Of a DNA stretch of 8,223 bases, positions 1 through 6,049 are shown in pieces. The notes below the pieces were generated by a model, which saw nothing but the letters and a program-made list of their open reading frames with translations, ran no database searches and was not told where the DNA came from. The translations under genes and the position numbers were made by a program. The DNA is from Nitrospiraceae bacterium (GTDB lineage: Bacteria; Nitrospirota; Thermodesulfovibrionia; Thermodesulfovibrionales; UBA1546), in the NCBI GenBank assembly GCA_003535475.1, contig DOHC01000184.1, positions 1 through 8,223 on the forward strand. The letters are read 5' to 3'. How positions within the stretch are numbered: the first letter of the stretch is position 1; every line of letters starts with the position of its first letter.

Positions 1-443
1 TTTTCGCTTTTGCCTATTATCCTCGGCAGTCCGAGCTGTGATGAAAACTCCTCTTTCATAAGCATATTCTCTGTCATCAGTCTTTGAGTCTCAAGCGCCC
101 TCTTCATAAGCACAAGAAGATGGTCGGTATCAAAAGGCTTTGTAATAAAATCAAATGCGCCTTCTTTAATTGCAAGCACAGCAGTCTCAACAGACCCAAA
201 GGCAGTCATTACAATTACCGGCATTAAAGGATTCTCTTCCTTTGCGGCCATTAATACATCTATGCCGTTTTTTCTGGGAAGTTTCAAATCAGTAAGTACA
301 AGGTCAATCCTGTTTTCTTTTATTTTTTTTATGCCTTCCGGCCCGTCTTTTGCCGTAATAGTCCTGTAGCCCTCAGTTCTTAGGGTCTCCTTAAGCATAT
401 CTGACATTGATTCTCTGTCTTCAACTATAAGAATAGTATCCAT
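1..443 (-). CDS. NtrC-type response regulator, receiver domain (3' end outside window)
   Basis: This is the N-terminal 147 residues of a two-component response regulator; the gene runs off the left edge. A CheY-like receiver domain fills about residues 1-120: acidic pair E8-D9, phospho-acceptor D52 in L-V-L-T-D-L-K-L-P, T80 in V-M-T-A-F-G-S, and K102 in I-T-K-P-F. A linker helix follows, then L-P-R-I-I-G-K-S-E, which resembles the start of a sigma-54-interacting AAA+ domain, as in NtrC-family activators that bind DNA through a C-terminal Fis-type HTH. The AAA+ and HTH parts are not visible, so that class is inferred. The ATG is the only possible start: the next upstream in-frame codon of note is the TGA of the phosphorylase gene, 18 bp away in the same frame. 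No Shine-Dalgarno precedes it (the bases before ATG are CCCC), so translation is probably coupled to the upstream gene or the message is leaderless. Its cognate kinase and target genes are not in the window. Confidence 0.9.
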   Translation of the reverse strand, partial: MDTILIVEDRESMSDMLKETLRTEGYRTITAKDGPEGIKKIKENRIDLVLTDLKLPRKNGIDVLMAAKEENPLMPVIVMTAFGSVETAVLAIKEGAFDFITKPFDTDHLLVLMKRALETQRLMTENMLMKEEFSSQLGLPRIIGKSE

Positions 444-452
444 GGGGAATTT

Positions 453-481
453 TATATAGTATCACATCTTTGCATTCGCAA
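453..481 (-). promoter_or_regulatory. Possible sigma-70-like promoter for a leaderless response-regulator mRNA
   Basis: On the minus strand TTGCGA (481-476) is followed after 17 bp by TATATA (458-453), and the response-regulator ATG begins 9 bp further on. Each box matches the sigma-70 consensus at 4 of 6 positions. Transcription would start almost at the ATG, which fits the lack of a Shine-Dalgarno there. The boxes lie in the end of the phosphorylase gene and the short gap, an AT-rich place where chance matches are common, so this is only a candidate. Confidence 0.2.
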
Positions 482-1241
482 GGGCGTCCTTGCACATGCA
501 CTTTCTCGTATGAGGTATGGCAGCAAATGTCTTTTCTAAAAGAATCTTCACAACTTCTGCGGATTCCGCCATTGTTTTTACGACCTCGGTTGTGGTAAGC
601 CTGTTACCTGAAATGCCGGCAGCAAAATTTGTGACAACCCCTATTCCCGCAAAGCATATCGAAAGTTCTCTTGCCAAAGACGCCTCCGGCATGCCTGTCA
701 TTCCAACCACATCAGCGCCAAGCAAAGAAAACGCCTTTATTTCCGCAGCAGTCTCGAGCCTCGGGCCGTTGACGCATATATAAACGGCTTTCTCTTTAAG
801 CGCAACCCCTGCATTTTTACCTGCTGTGAGTAACGCTGCCCGCAACTCAGGACAATACGGCTCGGTAAAGTCCACATGCACTATTTCTTCTTCATCATAG
901 AATGTTGATGCCCTGCCCTCTGTCATGTCAATGATCTGATTAAGAATGACAATCGAGCCCGGTTTAAGCTTGGGACTTATTCCCCCGACCGCATTCACGG
1001 AGATAATCCTTTCTGCTCCGAGTTCTCCGAACCCCCAGATATTTGCCCTGTAGTTAATCTTATGCGGAGCAATGTGATGCGGAGAACCGTGCCTTGGAAG
1101 AAATGCGACCTCTATCCCTGATATCCCGCCAATCCTGTAAGGATCGGAAGGATTGCCAAAAGGAGTTGAGATTCTTTTATCCTCCTTGATGACAACTCCA
1201 TCAATCTCGTAAACCCCGCTTCCGCCTATAACGCCTATCAT
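462..1241 (-). CDS. mtnP: MTA phosphorylase-family nucleoside phosphorylase, probably specific for 6-oxopurines (MTI/inosine type)
   Basis: A full-length 259-aa member of the trimeric PNP/MTAP phosphorylase family, which splits purine nucleosides with phosphate into base and ribose-1-phosphate (or methylthioribose-1-phosphate) in the cytoplasm for purine and methylthioadenosine salvage. Visible landmarks are the phosphate-loop sequence G-G-S-G at 6-9, R50-H51, H60 in A-P-H-K-I-N-Y-R-A-N, N-A-V-G-G at 83-87, G-P-R-L-E-T at 159-164 and G-M-T-G-M-P-E at 180-186. Human MTAP reads the adenine amino group with Asp220 and Asp222; the matching positions here appear to be Asn205 and Ala207 (T-N-F-A-A-G). 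Family members with such changes, such as Pseudomonas PA3004, prefer 6-oxopurines (methylthioinosine or inosine). The C-terminal C248-M-C250 resembles the CXC motif of thermostable archaeal relatives. A strong AGGAGA (1251-1246) lies 4 bp before the ATG. The gene lies 150 bp downstream of the R-M cluster and may have its own promoter. Family assignment is firm; substrate is inferred. Confidence 0.93.
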   Translation of the reverse strand: MIGVIGGSGVYEIDGVVIKEDKRISTPFGNPSDPYRIGGISGIEVAFLPRHGSPHHIAPHKINYRANIWGFGELGAERIISVNAVGGISPKLKPGSIVILNQIIDMTEGRASTFYDEEEIVHVDFTEPYCPELRAALLTAGKNAGVALKEKAVYICVNGPRLETAAEIKAFSLLGADVVGMTGMPEASLARELSICFAGIGVVTNFAAGISGNRLTTTEVVKTMAESAEVVKILLEKTFAAIPHTRKCMCKDALANAKM

Positions 1242-1276
1242 GTCTTCTCCTAAGACAGCTTCGAAATGTTAATGAA

Positions 1277-1285
1277 ATTTTAACA
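1277..1285 (-). promoter_or_regulatory. Candidate extended -10 promoter for the phosphorylase gene
   Basis: The minus strand reads TGTTAAAAT (1285-1277), an extended -10 element with 5 of 6 matches to TATAAT. Transcription would start near 1270, giving a leader of about 30 nt that contains the AGGAGA ribosome-binding site at 1251-1246. No good -35 box is seen 16-18 bp upstream, although an extended -10 can work without one. An imperfectly centred inverted repeat GTTAA/TTAAC (1268-1272 and 1280-1284) overlaps it. The rest of the 1242-1391 gap shows no gene and no clear terminator. Confidence 0.35.
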
Positions 1286-1391
1286 TATAAGGACAATAAG
1301 TCGCAGAGAAAAGAGGGACTATCGTGCAATATTTCATTGAAGTAAAGCAGGCATATCAGATACTGCGTAAACTTTGTTGGAAATTGCTATT

Positions 1392-2015
1392 TCAATAATC
1401 TCCGGACCGTGCCCGTTCAAAATCATCATCAATCCATACCATTCCGGGTTTTCTTCCCTGAACTGTTCTCGGTTTACCGGGACGATAATTTGAGCAGTCT
1501 CTCGGCCCATAGCAGTGAGTCTCAAACCGCCATTTTTTTCTTGATGGATTCCAGTGGTCAAGGATTATTTCAGTAGCCATAACGAGACCCCAGGAGCATA
1601 GGCTGCATTTAGATTCGTATGTTTTGGGATCAAGCCTCAAATGTCCATTTTCTCTGTAAACTGACAGCGGCGAGGCGATTCCTCCATTCATATCTGCCGG
1701 ATGATTTTCAGAGGCATCGCCGCGGCTGATTAGCTTCAATCCGCTAACCTTATAAAAATCAGCCCATTCCTGCTCAGAATGCTCGATCGGCACTGCTTCG
1801 CCTGAAATGTGATCCCCTTTTAGAAAAATGTGTTTCTCATGTGTTTTTTGCCCTACTGCAATCCGGCAGCCTTTCCAATCCTTCCCGTCAACAACGGCAT
1901 CCATGACTAATGTATAGCCAAGATATGCATGGTGTACCTGATCAAAAGAACGTAGCAGCCTAATCCTTGCCTTCACCGCTGTAATCGTGCCGTTGAATTT
2001 GATTTTTGCAGACAT
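1392..2015 (-). CDS. Conserved-looking protein of unknown function, four-cysteine putative zinc site, last gene of the R-M cluster
   Basis: I do not recognise a named family for this 207-aa soluble protein. There is no signal peptide or membrane segment. The N-terminal half (about 1-80) is rich in short alternating strands (K-I-K-F-N-G-T-I, then Y-L-G-Y-T-L-V-M-D, then R-I-A-V-G) and could be a small OB-like beta-barrel. The C-terminal half has C137-x2-C140 and C168-x5-C174, spaced like a zinc site, with aromatic and basic residues between (W154, R159-K161, W162-R163), followed by a proline/arginine-rich stretch and an acidic segment I-D-D-D (195-198). Its ATG abuts the hsdS TAG with no gap, and AAGGGAG (2030-2024), inside hsdS, supplies the ribosome-binding site, so it is translated with HsdS. 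That placement suggests an accessory part in the R-M system, such as nucleic-acid binding, but this is inference. The reading frame and start are secure; the function is unknown. Confidence 0.8.
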   Translation of the reverse strand: MSAKIKFNGTITAVKARIRLLRSFDQVHHAYLGYTLVMDAVVDGKDWKGCRIAVGQKTHEKHIFLKGDHISGEAVPIEHSEQEWADFYKVSGLKLISRGDASENHPADMNGGIASPLSVYRENGHLRLDPKTYESKCSLCSWGLVMATEIILDHWNPSRKKWRFETHCYGPRDCSNYRPGKPRTVQGRKPGMVWIDDDFERARSGDY

Positions 2016-3200
2016 CTACAGTTCTCCCTTAAAAGCCTTGTCCAAAATGCTCGGCATGAGGGCATTGAGTTCTTTTTGTGTTTCAGACTGAAGTTTTTTC
2101 AGTTCGTCAACTTTGGATTGCAGACTGTCGAGGTATTCAATAATGCGGCGCTGGTCGGATAACGGCGTTTTTGCTGGAAAAGGAAACGCAAGAATTTTTT
2201 GCTGATTGATTTTTTGGATATTGGGATTTGTGCCAGACATTTGCTGACGTACAAGAGTCCTTATTTGTGGCGACCGCAACCAATAAATGCAGAAATTACG
2301 GTCAACTCGCGCAGTGTCAATCTGAAGCCTCATTAAAAGATTAGCACATACCCAGTTAGCACAATCTGATGGTACAATTCCCGCATTGCCAACCTGATCA
2401 ATTTTATTACCCCTCGCTATCAAGATGTCACCAGCCATAAGACGATCTTTTTCATTAATAAGAGCTGGCTCAATTGAGTATTCAACCTTTTGTGGATTTA
2501 CCCCGAAGCCTGTTACAGCAGAGGGCATCAGAACTGGTATGCCAGTAGCATTCTTAGCTGTAACAAAAGACGGACCACTGCGTGGTTTGAAGGTAATTAC
2601 TTCCTGAAAATGGGCGGTGCTGTTAAGAGTACTCATTATGCTATAAAGACAAGCATTCATATATTTTTGCGCCTCATGAGTAGCTTTGATTTTATGTCTT
2701 TGAGCCTCCTCAACTTTTTTTGCCAACTCCTCAATCCGGGCTAAAATCCTTTTTTGTTCTGAAAGAGAGGGAATAGGCACGGGAATAGGCAAAAATCGTT
2801 TTGCTTTTAATTCTGTCTTTATGCCTCCCGGAACATATTCTAATAATAACTCTTTAAATGTACGACTCCGTAAGAGCCACCATAAAAAGTTGATGTCTAC
2901 TCGTTCTTTGTTTGGTATGTATGCGCCGTAATGTATTGTCGCTGTTATCGGACCAGTGTGCTCTTTTCCATAAATAGCGATAGCGCCTTTTGCAGCATTA
3001 ATCCCTGAGACGACAATATCACCAGGATGTATGAGAATCATACCGGTTTTTGTTTTACCGTCTATGCGTAGTTGTATCTTTCCATCATTAAAGCCTATTT
3101 TTTCTACAATTCGAACACTCCCTGACAAAAGAGATTCTTGTGAAGGGACTTCTTTACGCTCTGTTAAAACCTCTCCCAGTTTCACCATTGGCCATTTCAT
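2016..3200 (-). CDS. hsdS: Type I restriction-modification specificity subunit HsdS
   Basis: The 394-aa DNA-recognition subunit. It binds HsdM2 to form the methyltransferase, and HsdR2 to form the restriction complex, and its two target-recognition domains (TRDs) read the two halves of a bipartite site. TRD1 covers about residues 1-140, opening W-P-M-V-K-L-G-E-V and ending G-G-I-K-T-E-L ... F-L-P-I-P-V-P-I-P. A conserved helix follows (S-L-S-E-Q-K-R-I-L-A at 145-154, then E-E-L-A-K-K-V-E-E). TRD2 covers about 195-345, with G-D-I-L-I-A-R-G at 258-265, and ends in a second coiled-coil helix with the parallel motif L-S-D-Q-R-R-I (347-353) and the usual ending P-S-I-L-D-K-A-F-K-G-E-L. Both spacer helices are present, so it looks intact. 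The first ATG has only a weak AAGAG ahead of it; Met5 has no better site. The gap before it holds a palindromic repeat. The target sequence cannot be read from the protein. Confidence 0.95.
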   Translation of the reverse strand: MKWPMVKLGEVLTERKEVPSQESLLSGSVRIVEKIGFNDGKIQLRIDGKTKTGMILIHPGDIVVSGINAAKGAIAIYGKEHTGPITATIHYGAYIPNKERVDINFLWWLLRSRTFKELLLEYVPGGIKTELKAKRFLPIPVPIPSLSEQKRILARIEELAKKVEEAQRHKIKATHEAQKYMNACLYSIMSTLNSTAHFQEVITFKPRSGPSFVTAKNATGIPVLMPSAVTGFGVNPQKVEYSIEPALINEKDRLMAGDILIARGNKIDQVGNAGIVPSDCANWVCANLLMRLQIDTARVDRNFCIYWLRSPQIRTLVRQQMSGTNPNIQKINQQKILAFPFPAKTPLSDQRRIIEYLDSLQSKVDELKKLQSETQKELNALMPSILDKAFKGEL

Positions 3201-3212
3201 ATGAGACTCTTA

Positions 3213-3285
3213 TTCGTCATTCCCGTGAAAACGTGAATCCAGAAAAAACTTAAAAGACTGGATTCCGTGTCAAGCACGGAATAAC
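3213..3285. repeat. dRS3/REP-like composite palindromic repeat between the nuclease gene and hsdS
   Basis: Two short inverted repeats sit back to back and are themselves imperfect reverse complements. The left arm (about 3215-3242) begins CGTCATTCCCGTG and ends GTGAATCCAG, close to the ATTCCC-N8-GGGAAT pattern of dRS3-like repeats (here GTGAAT). The right arm (3258-3285) begins CTGGATTCC and contains a perfect 8-bp inverted repeat ATTCCGTG/CACGGAAT (3262-3269 and 3275-3282) around the loop TCAAG. A short A-rich centre joins them. Elements of this form (CGTCATTCCCG ... GGGAATGACG) are commonly dispersed in bacterial genomes. It interrupts an otherwise compact operon, and its transcript could fold into a large stem-loop that affects hsdS expression. 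There is no clear U-tract, so I do not call a terminator. Confidence 0.75.
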
Positions 3286-3321
3286 AGCAAAAAAGGAATC
3301 GAGACCGCATTGAAATATAAT

Positions 3322-4491
3322 TCATTTCCCTTTACCCTTTTGCGATTTCACTATTCCCCGTCCTTCCAGCATTCTGCGTGTCTTATCAATCTCTGCCGCC
3401 AGGGTCTTTTCATCAGGCAGGGCTGTGCGGTATTCAGCGGCGAGGACTTTGTTCGGCAAGCCTTCAAGGGCATACCGGGCGACGGCATGGTCTTTCTGTG
3501 CGCAGAGAATCAGGCCTACTGGCGGGTTCTCATCTATATGTGTCCAGTGTTCACGCGCGTAGTTTAAATATAAATGCATCTGCCCTGCATCAGCATGTGT
3601 GAATTTGCCGAGCTTCAGGTCTATGATAACAAGACACTTCAAACGGCGATGGAAGAAAAGAAGATCAACACGATACCATTCATCACCAATGCGCAACCTT
3701 CGTTGTCTTCCTACAAACGTAAAGTCTCCTCCGAGTTCAAGCAAAAAATTCTCAAGTTGATGTATTAGGGCTTCTTCAAGGTCATTTTCTGAATATTCAT
3801 CTTTAAGCCCAAGAAACTCAAGCACAAATGGGTCTTTGATTTCCTCCTCTGGTGTTACGGCATCCTCAGGCAAAGGTTTTGCACCTTTTTTAAGCATAGC
3901 AGCCTTGTCTCTGGATAAAGCAGTCCGTTCATAAAATTGCGTGTTAATCTGGCGTTCCAGTTGCCGCACAGACCATCCGCCGCGAAGGGCTTCTTTTTCA
4001 TAAAAGGCGCGTGCTTCTGGATTTTTAACGCTTAGAAAGTTGACATAATGCGACCAGGGGAGAGGAAACCGATTTGCAATATCTTTTAGGGTGGATTTTG
4101 CAGACAATGTCTGCATTTTTTCAGCGCTGCCTAATTCGCCAGACAGTGTCTGGCTTTTTCCAGATTGCGCAGACAGTGTCTGCGCAATTGGCCAATAGAC
4201 ATAAAAAAGTCGCATTTGCTCAACATTTCGTTTCGAAAAACCACGACCAAATTGTTTGGTTAGATCAAAAGAAAGACGCTCAATAATTTTTTTGCCGTAT
4301 TCTGCTTTGTCCATTCCTTCTTGTTCAAACTCTACTATCCTCCTGCCTATCTCCCAATACGTTGCTGTCATAATTGCATTTGTTGCCCTTGCAGACACCC
4401 GGCGGGCTGATTCAAGGAGTTCAGCAACATCGCTTAGAATTGTGTTATAGCCCTTTATGCCTTTCGTCTGAGGCTCAGTTTTCTTTAACAC
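3322..4491 (-). CDS. YhcG/DUF1016-family PD-(D/E)XK nuclease, embedded in the type I R-M operon
   Basis: A 389-aa protein of the YhcG type. The N-terminal helical DUF1016_N-like domain covers about 15-190, with T-Y-W-E-I-G-R-R-I-V at 44-53, F-S-K-R-N-V-E-Q-M-R at 85-94, and P-W-S-H-Y (145-149) then G-G-W-S-V-R-Q-L-E-R (171-180). The C-terminal PD-(D/E)XK fold covers about 235-360. Its apparent catalytic set is D276 (V-D-L-L-F-F), D291-L-K293 (I-I-D-L-K-L-G-K-F) and Q304, so the active site looks complete. Residues 104-134 hold a Q-T-L-S repeat encoded by three DNA palindromes. The protein starts at GTG, inside the end of hsdM (17-bp overlap), with AAGAGGGG 6 bp ahead; the next Met is residue 41, inside the conserved domain. 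Overlap implies translational coupling to HsdM. DUF1016 proteins are recurrent neighbours of type I R-M and defence genes, but their substrate and role are unproven, and a nuclease function here is inferred from motifs. Confidence 0.9.
   Translation of the reverse strand: MLKKTEPQTKGIKGYNTILSDVAELLESARRVSARATNAIMTATYWEIGRRIVEFEQEGMDKAEYGKKIIERLSFDLTKQFGRGFSKRNVEQMRLFYVYWPIAQTLSAQSGKSQTLSGELGSAEKMQTLSAKSTLKDIANRFPLPWSHYVNFLSVKNPEARAFYEKEALRGGWSVRQLERQINTQFYERTALSRDKAAMLKKGAKPLPEDAVTPEEEIKDPFVLEFLGLKDEYSENDLEEALIHQLENFLLELGGDFTFVGRQRRLRIGDEWYRVDLLFFHRRLKCLVIIDLKLGKFTHADAGQMHLYLNYAREHWTHIDENPPVGLILCAQKDHAVARYALEGLPNKVLAAEYRTALPDEKTLAAEIDKTRRMLEGRGIVKSQKGKGK
4099..4188. repeat. Three CAGACA-N-TGTCTG palindromes inside the nuclease gene, encoding Q-T-L-S
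   Basis: Three palindromes share the core CAGACA-N-TGTCTG: 4099-4115 (8-bp arms, centre 4107), 4138-4154 (8-bp arms, centre 4146) and 4164-4188 (12-bp perfect arms, centre 4176). The centres are 39 and 30 bp apart, both multiples of three, so each encodes Q-T-L-S in frame (protein residues about 104-107, 114-117 and 127-130). The arms beyond the core differ between copies, yet each remains self-complementary, which suggests that the palindrome itself is kept. They lie in the linker between the two halves of the helical domain. Confidence 0.85.
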
Positions 4492-6037
4492 TGTTTACCC
4501 CTCTTCCTAATATCTGCTTTATCTCTGTCATAATCTCAGCAATACGTTCTTCTTTTTTCATGATATCCTCAACTAACTGCTCGGGCGGCATGTGCTCAAA
4601 GTCATCTTTCGTATTAGGGTTTTTGATGTCAAGATTAAAGTTGTTTGCGACAACATCCTCTGCCTTTACCTTCCATGCCCTTTCATTTTCCTTCCTGCTA
4701 TTCCACCACTTGATGCAATCTTCCATCTCATCAAATTGCATGGGTTTAGTCTTTGTGTAACTTTTTCTGCCTTCAGGCAATGGCTGTTCATAATACCAAA
4801 TTCCCTTTGTTGTACCGCCTCTGTCAAAAAACAGAAGATTTGTTGGAATGCCTGTATAAGGCGCAAATACTCCATTTGGAAGCCTGACTATTGTATGTAA
4901 ATTAAATTCCTTCAATAGTTCTTCCTTAATCCTTGCGCATACGCCGTCGCCGAACAAAGTTCCGTTCGGCACAATAAGTCCGCACCTTCCCGGCTTTTTA
5001 CCGCCAACAGGTTTTCTTAGCTTTCTCATAATCAACTGCAAAAACAAGAGCGCAGTTTCATTAGTCCTCTTATCGTCAGGAAAATTATTCTGTATCCCTT
5101 TTTCTTCCTCACCGCCAAATGGCGGATTGGTCAGAACTATATCAACCCTTTCTTTGTCCCCGATCTCATTCAGGGGAGTTCTTAGAGCATTATCGGGATC
5201 AATCTGAGGATATTCAAGACCGTGAAGCATAAGGTTCATCTGGCAAAGGAGATACGGAAGGGATTTTGCCTCTATACCATAAAGGGATTCTTCCTGAAGT
5301 TTTCTGAAATCCTCAGTTCTCTTGCATTGAGCTTTGAGATGTTCAAATGCTTCAACAAGAAATCCTCCTGTGCCACATGCAGGGTCAAGAATAGTCTCGC
5401 CGAGTTTCGGATTAATTACCTTAACCATGAATTTGATTACTGCCCTCGGCGTATAAAACTCGCCGGAATCTCCTGCCGTGTCCCGCATCTCTTTTAGCAT
5501 AGACTCATAAAGATATCCAATTGTATGAATTTCATCGGATGAGGTGAAGTGTATGCCATTAATTTTATTAAGGATGTCACGAAGAAGATAGCCATTTAAC
5601 ATTCTGTTATTGAGACCTCTGAACACCGTTGCAATTACATCCCTTCTATCACCGCCATTTTTGCCCTGCATAGAGCGAAGATAAGCAAATAATCCTGCGC
5701 CCCTCTTGCCATCCGGCCCTTTTGCCTCGTCATTGTTGATAAAGGCAATCAAATCATCGCCTGTAATTCCATCTTCTTTTGCTGCCCAGTCGCGCCAACG
5801 ATAAGGAGACTCTATAATTGTCTTGTATCTTTTCCCTGCAAGTGAAGCCTCCTCAGCGCGAATCAGCTCCATATCATCAAGGAATTTAAGAAACATCACC
5901 CATGTGAGCATAGGCAGGCGGTCAAGGTCGCCGTTTAGTCCTTTGTCTTTCCTCATGATGTCGCGGCAGGATTTTATGATAGAGCTTAACTGCTGTGCCG
6001 TTGTCATTGGTTGCTGTTTTTTTATTTTCTTCGCCAT
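4475..6037 (-). CDS. hsdM: Type I restriction-modification DNA methyltransferase subunit HsdM
   Basis: A 520-aa N6-adenine DNA methyltransferase that transfers the methyl group of S-adenosylmethionine to adenine within the site chosen by HsdS. The N-terminal HsdM helical domain spans about 12-160. Motif X-like G-E-F-Y-T-P-R-A-V lies at 192-200, the SAM-binding motif I D-P-A-C-G-T-G-G-F-L at 218-227, and catalytic motif IV N-P-P-F (304-307) in L-T-N-P-P-F-G-G. The later conserved blocks G-L-I-V-P-N-G-T-L-F (353-362) and L-P-N-G-V-F-A-P-Y-T-G-I-P-T-N (386-400) are intact, and a charged C-terminal helix (486-510) probably contacts HsdS. Length is normal, with no frameshift. The ATG follows the hsdR stop by 12 bp, with AGGGGA (6047-6042) 4 bp ahead. 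The end overlaps the nuclease gene by 17 bp. All methylation motifs are present, so I expect active modification. Confidence 0.97.
   Translation of the reverse strand: MAKKIKKQQPMTTAQQLSSIIKSCRDIMRKDKGLNGDLDRLPMLTWVMFLKFLDDMELIRAEEASLAGKRYKTIIESPYRWRDWAAKEDGITGDDLIAFINNDEAKGPDGKRGAGLFAYLRSMQGKNGGDRRDVIATVFRGLNNRMLNGYLLRDILNKINGIHFTSSDEIHTIGYLYESMLKEMRDTAGDSGEFYTPRAVIKFMVKVINPKLGETILDPACGTGGFLVEAFEHLKAQCKRTEDFRKLQEESLYGIEAKSLPYLLCQMNLMLHGLEYPQIDPDNALRTPLNEIGDKERVDIVLTNPPFGGEEEKGIQNNFPDDKRTNETALLFLQLIMRKLRKPVGGKKPGRCGLIVPNGTLFGDGVCARIKEELLKEFNLHTIVRLPNGVFAPYTGIPTNLLFFDRGGTTKGIWYYEQPLPEGRKSYTKTKPMQFDEMEDCIKWWNSRKENERAWKVKAEDVVANNFNLDIKNPNTKDDFEHMPPEQLVEDIMKKEERIAEIMTEIKQILGRGVNSVKEN
4498..4505 (-). 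promoter_or_regulatory. Ribosome-binding site supporting the GTG start of the nuclease gene
   Basis: The minus strand reads AAGAGGGG (4505-4498), inside the last codons of hsdM, 6 bp before GTG at 4491-4489. No ATG exists in that frame until residue 41, within the conserved domain. Together these choose the GTG start and make coupled translation with hsdM likely. Confidence 0.6.
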
Positions 6038-6049
6038 TATTTCCCCTAA

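Noticed and set aside
517..783. Plus-strand open frames (this one and others opposite hsdS, the nuclease, hsdM and hsdR).
   Set aside because: They lie wholly or largely opposite well-recognised minus-strand genes, show no domain motifs and start without consistent ribosome-binding sites.
1268..1284. GTTAA-N7-TTAAC as an operator upstream of the phosphorylase.
   Set aside because: Arms of only 5 bp in AT-rich DNA arise easily by chance, and no regulator is identified that would bind it.
1334..1561. A 75-codon minus-strand open frame overlapping the end of the four-cysteine protein gene, possibly its frameshifted continuation.
   Set aside because: The 207-aa frame reads smoothly through the shared region, including the second cysteine pair and a hydrophilic tail, and has its own stop. 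The alternative frame has no clear ribosome-binding site or motif.
3258..3290. Rho-independent terminator between the nuclease gene and hsdS.
   Set aside because: The 8-bp stem is real, but on the minus strand it is followed by GGATTCCAGT-like sequence rather than a run of U, and the structure is better explained as one arm of a composite palindromic repeat.
4099..4188. CRISPR-like array.
   Set aside because: The three palindromes are inside a protein-coding frame, have no constant-length spacers and the repeat core is only 13 bp.
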